Positions 23,915-34,952 of a stretch of DNA of 64,000 bases are shown in pieces. Numbering within the stretch: the first letter of the stretch is position 1; the number at the start of each line of letters is the position of its first letter. The notes beneath the pieces are model-generated. The model worked only from the letters and a program-made list of their open reading frames with translations. It was not told the origin of the DNA and made no database searches. Source of the DNA: Montifringilla adamsi. Lineage: Eukaryota > Chordata > Aves > Passeriformes > Passeridae. The stretch lies in assembly GCA_017590115.1 (NCBI GenBank), contig JAGGNK010012448.1, positions 2,623,922 through 2,687,921 of the forward strand. Direction: 5' to 3'. Made by a program: the position numbers and the translations under genes.

Positions 23915-26900
23915 TCACTTTGTCTTTGCTCAAACCATGCATATATGCCAAATAAATAGCATTTAGTAGAGTAGTTCATTCCTGTACAGTCAGAGGCACA
24001 TTCTTGCGATCCTGTTTTTGGTTTTGATTAAAAGAAAATTGTACCTGAAAAATAGAAAACAAAATCAGCTTTGCTTCTAACCTTCTCAAATTTGATGCTT
24101 TCTTATTCCTTATTTCTCACAGGAGAAAACAAATGTTCTGTATTGATCAGTCACTGAAGTTGAAATGTATTTTGAGAATACTGCCTGAGAAGTGAATGTG
24201 CTGGCACTTATTTGCTGTCCATCATAGAAATTTGGTACATATTATTTTTTCACCTTTGTAGCTATCACTAAATACCTTGGCAGGTTGTCATGCATGAAAA
24301 AAAGACAGATTAGCTGCAAAAGGGTAAAGTTCCCTGACCATTTTTTTTCCTAGTTGAGGAATTTTAAGAGCTGTCTTAGTAAGAGAAAAGGTGGAATAGC
24401 AGTGATCATGCAGACCTGCTGTGTGAAAGCAGTTCCATGTGACCTATACTACATGCAATGCAGATTTTCATTTAGAGGGAAAGGAATAGAACTGAATTAG
24501 ATCAAATTGCAGAATGCAATTTTTTACAGAACAAAATATACAGGGATGTTAACATTCAGTGCAGCTTGTGCTTGTTGTATCTTATACTTTTTTGCCATGA
24601 CCTCATGGCCAAGTCTTAATTTATCGTCAAGTGCTCTGATTTGAAAAGCCAAGTAGAAGTAGCTAATTGGAACTACCATGAAGTGGTCAATTGTGATTAT
24701 CATGATGAGGAACAGTCAGTTCCTAAGGAGCACAAGGACAGCATGGGTGTTGTTTTTATGTGATTAAGAAAGAACTTCTAAATGCATGGATCTAGGCTGT
24801 GAAATTATAGGTAAGAGGCAAATAGGTATTTTTAAATGCTTATTCAATTAAACTGCATACTCTTTCAAGTGTGAGAGCCTCTGAAAGACCACTGATGAGT
24901 GCTCACAAAAGAAAAAAGAAAACAAACAAACCAACTTTAATTAAGCCTTAGATCAGCTTGAAACTGCATCATGCTTAAAGATCTTCTTCCTTGTTTAGCA
25001 TTTTATCATTGTTTAAATGGCTAGATAATATTATATCATAAATACATATAAATTATATAATAAACAATGCATGAGACCTTGCTTACCAAGATTTTCCTAT
25101 ATCTCACAACTTTCTTTATGAGGCTTTTATTGAAACATTGGATAAACCAAATAATTTCAGCACAATATTTACAAATGCCTTTCTCCAACCATAGTCTTGA
25201 GACTTCATTTAAAAATAAGCAGGAATAGATATTTCTGTCTCATGAATTTTCACAAAGATCCTTTCTAACAAACCTTCCATAATTTTCCATAATCCAGTTG
25301 AAGGCTTTCAATATTCATGCATGGCAGCCCACAACCCGCCAACAGCCCACCCGAGGTTGTAAAGAGAAACTTGATTTGGAGGTTCTGTTAACAATGTCAC
25401 ACTTCCACATATACCCAGCCAGACTCACTAGATTTCCAAGAACCACCAGGCAAATTCAGCATGACCATCTGCCTTCCAGGTCCATTGTACTTGGAAGTTT
25501 CTTAACAGCTACTGTTAAATTAGTGTTATCAACCATCAACTGTTCAGTTGAGAAAGTGGATCTACATTCTAGGGATGGAAGGAAGTAAATTAATTTATTT
25601 ACCTGTGCATATTTAATAGTTTATGTTGTGTGAATAAATGTGGCAGCTATTTCCTGTGAATCCATCTTTCATCATTAAGTGCTTTTATACTTGTGTGTCT
25701 CTTCTTAATTCCAAAGCCAAATCATTCCTGTGATGTACTGCCTTGCAGAGGAAGACAATTAGCAGCAATCATTTAGAAAAAAAGTAAATGTTTCAGAGGA
25801 GCAATTAATGATAGAAAACTTGAAAATATTTTTCATATTGACTAGATACAGATGCAAGAAAATTCTTCTAATTTATACCGACTCAAAGATCACCTGTAAC
25901 TGATGTTTAAGAATAGCATTGTCTCCATAGTTGTCTTGATTTTACTATGAATTATTTACAACAGAAATATTCACGTGGTCTCAACAGAATTTATCTTGGA
26001 AGAAGAAGCATGTGTTCTAATTGTTTTCACACAATTCACTAAAGTGTATGAAAATCTCCAGCAATTAATATATGAAGATCATAGTCCAAGCTTAGAGAGA
26101 ATGCTAAAAACTCTTCTTTAATATTAAATTATCCTCAGAAAATATCATTTATTCCAATGACTTTTGACTTAACCTCTAATAATCTACTTTGATGCATTCA
26201 GTAATTCTTTAATGAGAAGTTCAAAATAAAGTAAGATATGGTTGTATATAGGAAAGCACATGAGAAGATAGAAAATGCATGTCTCTATCTTGCTTCACAT
26301 TTCTAGACTAAAATCTGATCTCTGAAAAACTGAAGCAAGTGTGATTAAATACTGCTTAGTTATGAAACCATAGGGCTCGGAGGCTGCTAAGACAAGCTTA
26401 AAAACTGGCAAGAAGTCTAAATTCAGAAAATGTATGTTCACTTAAATGATTTTGAATCAATTAGAACTCTGAAGCTGATACATGAAGTAATAAATTTTAA
26501 AGAATAAAAAGAGGTGCAGAAGGAAGGAAGTCTTAGTATGTCATGAAATGGAGACAGAACTCTGTGGTCCTTCCCTTTCTTAGTAGACCACACAGAGGTG
26601 GAAATAAGCAATGAGAACCATTTTGTCAAGAGATAAATGATTCTGCATTTTCAGGCCTGAACAGAACTTCAATTTCAGATACCATATAACATTTTTATAA
26701 GTGACTGGAGAAAAATTGCACCGTTCTACAGACTTCTATCTGTCTCTCTTCTGTCACTGATATGTCTGTGTATGGAGAAAAGATGTGTGCCCATCTCTGC
26801 AAAGAAGAGTTCTTTAATTGCTTCCTAAAAAAATTTTCTGTATGTCGGGTTGACGTGAAGTTAGTTAATATATTGTGAGCTGAAGATATTTCTTAATCCA

Positions 26901-29900
26901 CTACCTTTGATTTGATTCTAGACTTTGTTGTTTTACACAGTAAAACACAAAATATCAAAGAAAGTAGGATCAGTGATGGAAAGTGGCAAACCAGAGCTGT
27001 TCTAAGAGCCTGAAGGAATTTTCACTTTCTTCAGGGAAGATATTATGTGCATAATTTTCGTGTGAGTCCTACAGACACATACACTTCACCTATTTGAGTC
27101 AAGGCACTGGATTGACTAAAATACTGGCTGAGATTTAACCCGCTACTCAGTTTAGGATTCCAAACCCCTCTTAATATTTCTTAACAAAAATGTGTGCAAA
27201 ATAATCTCAACTTGACAGCATGATGAGTGAACTTCAAGGTGCTGATTTAACTACTTTTAATGTTTTGATTTATTTATTTGATTTTTAGTTGTGGATTTTC
27301 ATTCTGTACATTCACCATATATGTGTTTAATGTCTACTTGCTCTTTAATAGATTCTTGGAAAACACATGCACTTTCTTTCTCCACTGAACTGCAAGCTCT
27401 GAAAGCATAAGTTCACTCAGGTATTTGTATTCTTTTAGGCCCTGTTTCAAATCAATTCTGATGTGCAAGTGTAACTAATTCAAGGAGAACTCAGGGGAAA
27501 GTGCTGCCAAATGAACTGGAAAGTCATCATCACATTTTCCTTCCTTAACAAGTAGAAAGAGCTGTTAAATTTTTCAGACAGTCAGACCAGCTCCAGGCAA
27601 CCTGAGATGACTCGTCATGCTAGAGAAAGACACGTGAGATTAGATTTTCTCTTGGAGACCTTAAGTCTGCTCTTATAGTACTGCAATGAATCTTTTCGCA
27701 GGTCTGACTGCTGAACTTGACACAGTCTTGTCAAGAAGCGCTAGGTCAGATTTGCTTTGAGTTTTAGTTATCTCTACAAACCACTGGGATTTCAAGAGGA
27801 AGGTGGAAGAAATAGATGGGTTCATTCAGTTTCCTCATCTCAAAGTACCAGCTGACCTTGATGTCAGAAAAAAGTAAAGAACTCAGAAATCTTTAGAAAT
27901 ACTTAGGAATTCTAATGTCACATAAGACAGTGGCAGTAGTTCTCAACCCTACACTTCTCTTCCTAAAGCTACTGCTGCCCAGATATTTGTGTTACAGAGG
28001 AAAGTAGTTATGCTGAATCCCACCGGCAGCTGCTGCCTGTGACAAATACCAGACTGGGGTATCAAAAGCCTTTCACACTCTTTCAGGGTCAGCCCAGCAC
28101 CCTCCCTTGTGCCTGGACAGTAGTGCTGGAGAGAGCTCTTTGATTTTAAAATCCATCATTGAATGCTGCCTCTAGCACATTTTGATTCTGAGCAATTGGA
28201 TTACTGAACACGGCCCAGCTACAGGCTTTACTGCCATGCCATTTATTTAAACAGATTGAACTTGATGTAGGAGGCTATGAGAGAGCTTTACAGAGCCTCA
28301 TATCCTTGGAAGCTGTTTCTTCCCGCCCTCCTTCCTGTTATTCACACACACACACAGACAAAAAAAACAAAGTCCAAAAATCAAGAAAATATAAAATTTA
28401 AATAAGTCAGACTCTGTTAGTCAAAGATAAAGGGAGCAGCAGAATTTTGGAGCACTCCAGTAAGTTCTGGTACCAGGGTAGAGTAAAGGACCTGAATGTG
28501 ATCAAAGGTCGCATTACAGAATGGCCGGCAACAGACGTAGGTAATAAAATCTTTGTCTTTTTCCCTTTGTCAACTGTGCCCAGCCCTGGGCTGGCTGGTC
28601 CTCCACTGCACTGGGAAGGAAGGTAATGTGTCTAAGTTCTTCCTGTGGAATATTCTGTGAAAGAGCAGTCACCTCTGCTAAGCTAAGTCCAGCAGTATCC
28701 TCACTGCAGGCAAGTCTGAGGCAGGAGGTGTGAAGCATCTCTGGTCACAGTGGACTTCTAGACAATCTGCCCTTTGGCTTAAGTTTGCTTTTGTAATGTT
28801 TCTTTGTCCATTTTGAAAGATGATGGGAAACTGTCCAAGGATGGGCAAATATATGAAGAAGTGCTGACATGCAACCTGCCGTCACTCAACTCGAAACGGT
28901 GCTGCAAATGAGATTGTCTGTGTCTTGTTTATCTAAAACCGTTAAGAGAAATCAAAATCTGCCACAATTATTAACAGTATCTACAACTTCTGCCTTTTCA
29001 GATGATCGGCAAGAAACAAGGTGAATATGGTGTGCAAAATGGGAAGGTAGGAAAGAAAATCATAAACTAAAGAAGTAAGATACTGTAATTTTATATTTCA
29101 ACATATCTGTGATCAAATATTGCAGTGATAAGGTAGAGTCTATCTTCAGGATGCACTTCAGAGGAGAGAAGACACAACATTTAGAATGTCTTTTAATTTT
29201 ATTTAAATAATATTGTGTAATATATGGGAAATTCTGCCTCATTTTTAAGATTTCAACCACCCTTCACTAGCAACAAGTCAAAACATGAAAGCTTTCATGT
29301 TGGAAACATATTGAATGGTTGGGAACGTGGCATTTCTAAACTGGAAAAATTTCTACGGACCAAAGAATTCAGATTAATTATTCTAAGTATTTACAGGCTG
29401 AAAGAAGTACTTCTGAAATTTCATCTCTCCAGACATAGACATATCTTTAAAAAGTAATCTGTCTTCTACTCATTGTGAAAACTTAAATTTGTAGATTTTC
29501 TTATGTGTTTTCCCAAACTTATACCTATATAAAAATAAGCAGTTAAAGATCCTAACATTAAGGGGTACCTCTGTTTCTTTCCCTAAAGTTGATCTCTAAT
29601 AACTTATTAACATCCTTCAAGATAAAGGAATCAAATATTTTAATAAAATGCCTGAGATTTAAAAAATTTTTTTACTTTCAACATATTATTTCTGTTAGCT
29701 TTCATGGCTGAATATCATGAGATCCATCTACGATTTGATTAAACTAGGAAGGTTTCCAAAAAAATGTTATAATGCTCTTACATACTTAGCTATGATATTT
29801 GAGGAAGACTGTGAATCTTCTGATAGCAGCGATGCTCAGTTTATTCTGTAAATATTCTTATTCCCATTATTGCCCAAAAAAAAGATTATTCATAAATTTT

Positions 29901-29990
29901 TTTTTTCAGTTTCTAGATCTATGTATGTGTTTTCATGGTCACAATCATTCTTTAGAGATTTATTCTAATTTTGCATTAGATTATTCTATT
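23915..29990. other. AT-rich unique DNA, no gene seen
   Basis: No gene or transposon was recognised. A short (CA)n run lies at about 28344-28356. Some stretches (about 24590-24730, 28010-28140 and 28500-28760) are closer to balanced base composition. They contain nothing I can name; the ORF at 28514-28738 (minus, 74 codons) has no recognisable domain. Remaining ORFs are chance-like. Confidence 0.55.
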
Positions 29991-31008
29991 CATGCATCAC
30001 ATACAGAACAACCAAAGGATCACATCCAGCAGCATGGTTTAGTGAAAGGCAGGTCCTGCTTGACCTGATCTCCATCTGTGACAAGGTGATCCACTCATTG
30101 GATGAGGGAAAAGGCTGTGAAACTTATCTGTCTGGATTTTGGCAAATCTGACACAATTACCCACAGAATTCTCCTGGACAAACTGGCTGCTCATAGCGTG
30201 GACAGGCGCACTGTTTGCTGTGTTAAAGACTGGCTGGATGGTCAGGCCCAGAGAGTGCTGATGAATGGAGTGACACCCAGCTGGTGGCCAGTTACTGGTG
30301 GCCTTCCCAAGGCTCTGTGTCACAGCCAGCTCTGTTCAATGGCCTAGATGAGGGAATCACAAGTGCATCATCAGTTGGTTTGCAGGAGACACTAAGCTGG
30401 GTGAGCGTGCTGATCTCTTGGAGATTAGGAAGGCTCTAGAGAGCTGTCTGATCAGGCTGGACCAATGGTCCAAGCCCAGCTGAATGAGGTTCAAGAGGGG
30501 GAAGTGCTGTATCCTGCCCTTGGGTCACAACAGCCCCATTCACTGCTACAATTTGCAGAATGTTGGAAAGCTGCCTGGGGGAACAGGACCTGGGGAGGTT
30601 AAAAGCAGCTCAGCATGAGCCAGCATGTGCCTAGGTGGCAAAGAAGGCCAAGGGCATCCTGGCTATCAGAAATAGTGTGGTCAGTGGGACCAGGAAAGGG
30701 ATCATACTTGTACTTGGCCCTGGTGAGGCCTCACCTCGAATCCTGTGTTCAGTTCTGGGCCCCTCACAACAAGAAAGATATTGAATTGAGGTGTGCTGGA
30801 TCGTGTCTGGAAAGGGCAGTGGAGCTGGCAAAAATATCTGCAGAATAAGTCTTGTGAGGAGAGGCTGAGGAAGCTGGGGTTTTTTAGTCTGGAAAAAAAG
30901 GATACTCAGGGGAGATTTATCACTCTCTGCATTTATGTGAAAGGACAGATAACAAGGATCTCAATGTAGCAATGTGGGGGATGGTCCCTTCTCCCAAATA
31001 ATAAGCAA
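29991..31008 (+). pseudogene. CR1 LINE ORF2 reverse transcriptase remnant (5' part)
   Basis: The DNA follows the avian CR1 ORF2 from the middle of the reverse transcriptase toward the 3' end. The region 30036-30068 encodes HGLVKGRSCLT (consensus-like HGF-KGRSCLT). The region 30102-30323 encodes LDFGKSDTITHRILLDKLAA, then DWLDGQAQRV and WWPVTGGLP, matching RT motif A and the following helix. The catalytic F-A-D-D box reads FAGDTKLG at 30379-30402, so the first aspartate is lost. The region 30705-30840 encodes [20 protein letters not shown], the conserved C-terminal block. Frameshifts and stops separate the pieces. The enzyme is dead. The element continues at 31547 after a nested LTR. Confidence 0.9.
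31003..31008. repeat. left target-site duplication of nested LTR
   Basis: AAGCAA directly precedes the LTR and matches GAGCAA at 31547-31552 in five of six positions. A 6-bp duplication is typical of ERVK-type (class II) integration. CR1 sequence surrounds both copies. Confidence 0.6.
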
Positions 31009-31546
31009 TAGCGACATCAAAATTGGTTAAATACAAACTTTCTAATAGAGTTTTCAGTATTAGATAGCAGGCATTCTTTATTGCAGTTCACTGGTAACTC
31101 AGAGGATCCTTCCTCTGAGTACACGAAGGATCAGGTAAACAGAGCTTCATCATGCACAATGATTACATATTCGTTAGCTATCCCTGTTTACTTGATATTA
31201 TTACTGAAAAAGTAATAATATTTCTTTTATTTTTCAGATAAAAATAACATAATAAAAGTACATATATGTATACCTTTATTTTGCATAGTTGCACCTCTGA
31301 ATGGAAATCCTTACATGGTCTTTTAGGGGTCTTCTTTAGTGGTCTTCAGCATCTGCTGTTGTAATATTTAGGTGGTCATTCCTTGACCCCAGCTCCTGAG
31401 TAAGCGCAATACTGGTTCTTTTGATGACTCCTGCTTTGTCAGCCTTACAGAGCTGAGCTGGCATTCTGCTTGCCTAAGTTCCAGCCCTTATCTACTTCTC
31501 TCAAGGTGTTTTCTTCTGCTGTTGTGTTCTACTGTCCTTACCAACA
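31009..31546 (-). mobile_element. solo LTR of an endogenous retrovirus, nested in CR1
   Basis: About 538 bp interrupt a continuous CR1 text, which resumes cleanly at 31547. Read on the minus strand the insert starts TGTTGGTAAGG and ends GTCGCTA. The end would be CA in an intact LTR, so one base appears changed. An AATAAA signal (plus-strand TTTATT at 31077-31082) lies about 70 bp before that end, as expected for the R region. Near-identical 6-bp repeats flank it. No internal retroviral genes are present, so it probably arose by LTR-LTR recombination. An 11-bp perfect inverted repeat with a 5-nt loop (31195-31205 and 31211-31221) lies inside. The LTR is younger than the CR1 it split. Confidence 0.72.
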
Positions 31547-31552
31547 GAGCAA
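31547..31552. repeat. right target-site duplication of nested LTR
   Basis: GAGCAA is five of six bases identical to the left copy (AAGCAA at 31003-31008). It lies at the exact point where CR1 text restarts. Confidence 0.6.
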
Positions 31553-31805
31553 CAGGAAACTGCATCTAGGTGTCTCAGGGAAGATTTAGATTTGATGTCA
31601 GGAAAAATCTCTTCTCTGAGAAAGGGCTGTCAAGCCCTGGAGCAGGCAGCCCAGGGTCATGATTGAAACACCATCCCTAGCAGTATTTAAAAGAAGGTGG
31701 GTTTGGTGCTTAAGGACATGGTTTGGTGGTGGACTTGGCAGTATTGGGTTTCCAACTGGATCTTAAATGTCTTTTACAAACCAAACATTTATTTGATTCT
31801 GTGAA
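31553..31805 (+). mobile_element. CR1 LINE 3' end (continuation of 29991 copy)
   Basis: CR1 3' sequence resumes: GATTTAGATTTGATGTCAGG, a CTGGAGCAGGCAGCCCAGGG motif, CACCATCCCTAGCAGTATTTAAAAG and GGACATGGTTTGGTGGTGGA, ending TTTGATTCTGTGA. The order matches the end of the CR1 coding region and the short 3'-UTR. Together with 29991-31008 it makes one roughly 1.27-kb plus-strand copy before the LTR arrived. Confidence 0.9.
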
Positions 31806-34800
31806 TTAGGTCTTAAATGAAAAATATTCTATTTATTTAATAGATTTTCCCTTGTATTTTCCCTTTCAAAATTCTCTTTCGACACAAAATGGTTACTATA
31901 TCCTTTAGTATGTAATTACCTAGACATTTAACACAAAATTTGGGATGTGCTCATAATTCAAAGCAATGTAATAATCCATGCATTTAAAAATGTGTTCTCT
32001 TTAGGGAAAAATTAGCCCTCTCCATTCAGTCTTGCACAACAATTACAACAAAACTGTTTCAAGTGAACTGGTGAGTCTAATGAATTGTAAATAATAATGA
32101 TACATTAGGATCTGAATATGCAGTAAATCTCTGTTGTCCTCTTTCTTAAGTACATGACAAAGAATTTTTTTTCTCAATTTTTTCCTCATTTTTCTGTGCA
32201 TGCATACCCATATTATTCTTTCTATAGCAATGCAAATCTAAACCAAAGAAGGTAGACATAAAAAATTACAGGGTCAGAGTTTCTAGATAAGAGCTCTTGG
32301 ATCAAAGCACCACCTAGCTTATCATCTCATCAGTTGTCAAGCAGGAGCTGTCACAGAGGGAAAAATAAGACAAATAAAACAATATCTTCATGGTTTCTGG
32401 TGACAACAGTTGAGACTTTGACAGTTCCTGTGTTTAATGCCCATCTTGGACTTATACTCTATCAATGATCTTTTTTGATACACATGTACATTTTTAGTTG
32501 CTAACAGTATATGGAGCATTGAATTCCACATAATATTCCTGTTCTCCATGATTTCAATAATTATTTAACTAAGATTTTCGAATTGTATTTTCCAGAACTT
32601 TTATTTATTAATCAGAGTGGATTAAAATATTTTACATATTTTATACTATTACCTTGTCATAAAGCTGGTCTCTAAATATAGCTCCTTCTTCCCATGAGTT
32701 CATTGTTTCATTGTATATATCTCAGGGACAAAGTTAAGAACAGACACCATATTTGGATGGAGATACCAGTATACCCACCAGTTTTCTTTTTTAGCAATGT
32801 CAGGACTTTCACTTGGACCTATCATGGCTGTCCCATTCCTCAGTTTATTACTGAGAAATAATGTAATTCCAAGTACTCAACTACTGTCTGGTTCTAAAAG
32901 AGACTTGTTTCCACAACTACACAGAGACATTGTGGCATTGTGACTACTAATCTGTTGCCATTATTTTCTTTCAACCAAGAGTTAGGGTCATCATAGCATT
33001 TCAAGAAGAACTCTTAGCAATCTCTAGTATCTACTGCTTGAACAAGATTGCAATAAGATTAATTGAGCATTAAACTATGAAACAAATGGGGTTGCTGGCC
33101 TCACCCCCTTAAACTTCAAATATATATTTAGCAATGTCTTGTGAATCATAATTAAGATTTTTTGGAAGAGAAAAAAGGCAAATATTCCAAATATTGTATT
33201 GAATAAATTGTTATCGCTTGCTGTTATGAATTATGAACAGCTACCAAACAAATGCAGTTTAAGAGATGTTATTTTGCCTGGAAACTTTCCAGAAAACATA
33301 AGAAGAAACCACACACCTGTAGAACCACAAAAATAAGGTGTCTAAAAACATTGTACTTACTACTTTTGAGCACTATCTCCAGAGGCCTTTCAGACGGCTG
33401 AATAATTAATTGTGTAGGCACTGCAAAGAATCTATTTTATTATTTTTCCAAAAGTCTATAACAGTTCCTACTAAGCCATTTCAGCTTATTGGGTCAAGGC
33501 TTGTACTGAGAGACTCTGGCTTATGGATCACTGATTTGGCTGACTGTAACAGCTTCAGCCTGACAGGTCAAAGTCAATGTATCATACCTTCTTATATCCA
33601 ACTCTATGAAAAAATAAAAAAAAATCCAACAAAATATCACTATGCCCAAGAACAGAAATATTGATTTTGTCTGGCTCTGTCTTTCAAGTATTTAAGACAT
33701 ATTCCAGCTGAAATTATATTATTTTAATTCATTAGGACATGGGTAACCACTAAGGTGTTATATAAAAGGGAAAGTCAAATATGGTACTACAGTGCCATTC
33801 TGTGTATTTGCATTAGGCAATACAAGGAGAATGACCTATTTATAGAATCTAAGCTAAACAAATGTATTGTCTTTAAAATAATATATACAAGGCTCTGCTT
33901 AATTAAAGTCACAAAAATTTTCTTGTTTATTTCATTACTTACTGGTGTAAGCAATATAACTAGCCTTATAAATTACTTGGTAATAAGTTACATAACAATC
34001 CAGACTGCATTTCCACTCTCTGCTGTAGACATGGTACTGCCATTTGCCAAGCACAGGAGTAATACAGCCAATCTTCCAGGATCATGGCAAATATTTACCT
34101 ACATAGGCCCTTTGTAGTGTTATACCAGGACAATTACCTAGTACTGATAGCAGATATGAAACCTTTATGCAGCTTTCTCTTCCCACTCCCTTGAGGTGTC
34201 ACAAATCATCAGGCACAAAACTCTCTTCTAAAAAAAAAAACCCTCTGATTCCTTCTGTCAGTCAAATGTGGACAAAAGGAGATTTCCTTTTGCAGAATAT
34301 AGCTGCTCTTCCATCCTGCAAATACCAGGACAGTTTTAATCTCCTTGTTAAACATTTTACAAATTAATTGGCCTAGAAAACATGCATGCATACCCATGTC
34401 CTCTAAGCACAAATATGTATAAAACAGTATGTTCTGTGGATTCTAGTGCTTTGTATTTAAGAAATGATGCCTGTATTTTTTTCCAATTTCTCTACCTATA
34501 GGAGATCATTTCTCAAAATCAGTGTGTATTTAAAGAAAAAAAAATTAAGCAGCATCATAAATCATTCAGCAAACACCCCAACTCTATTCATAGCCATACA
34601 TATGTTGCCAGTAATACAGATAAATATAGACTCATAGAAATACACACACAGACTTTGAGAAAATATGCCTCCAGACAGAAACATATTGTGCATATGCAAA
34701 TAACTGTCTGGCACTGAAGCTTTGCCCTTTAGCATTCACTTAACTGTATCTCTTTCCTACGCCTGCTCACTCCCATTTTTCCATCTGTTTATTTTTTCAA

Positions 34801-34896
34801 AGCTTCATTTAAGAATATGGTACAACTTCTCAAAAATCAAGAAATATGGTCCTGCAAATATAACTGCCAGGTATAACATAAAATATAGCTTGAGAG

Positions 34897-34900
<4 letters not shown>

Positions 34901-34950
<50 letters not shown>

Positions 34951-34952
34951 TA
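34901..34952. repeat. poly-A followed by (TA)n
   Basis: About 28 A followed by about 12 TA units. It yields a Lys-Ile-Tyr run in an artefact ORF. It is likely polymorphic and may be misassembled in length. Confidence 0.95.

Noticed and set aside
28514..28738. 74-codon minus-strand ORF in a more GC-balanced segment
   Set aside because: The translation shows no known motif and nothing around it supports a gene or a named repeat.
30615..30848. 77-codon ORF as an independent small gene
   Set aside because: It matches the C-terminal part of CR1 ORF2 ([17 protein letters not shown]) and belongs to the CR1 remnant.
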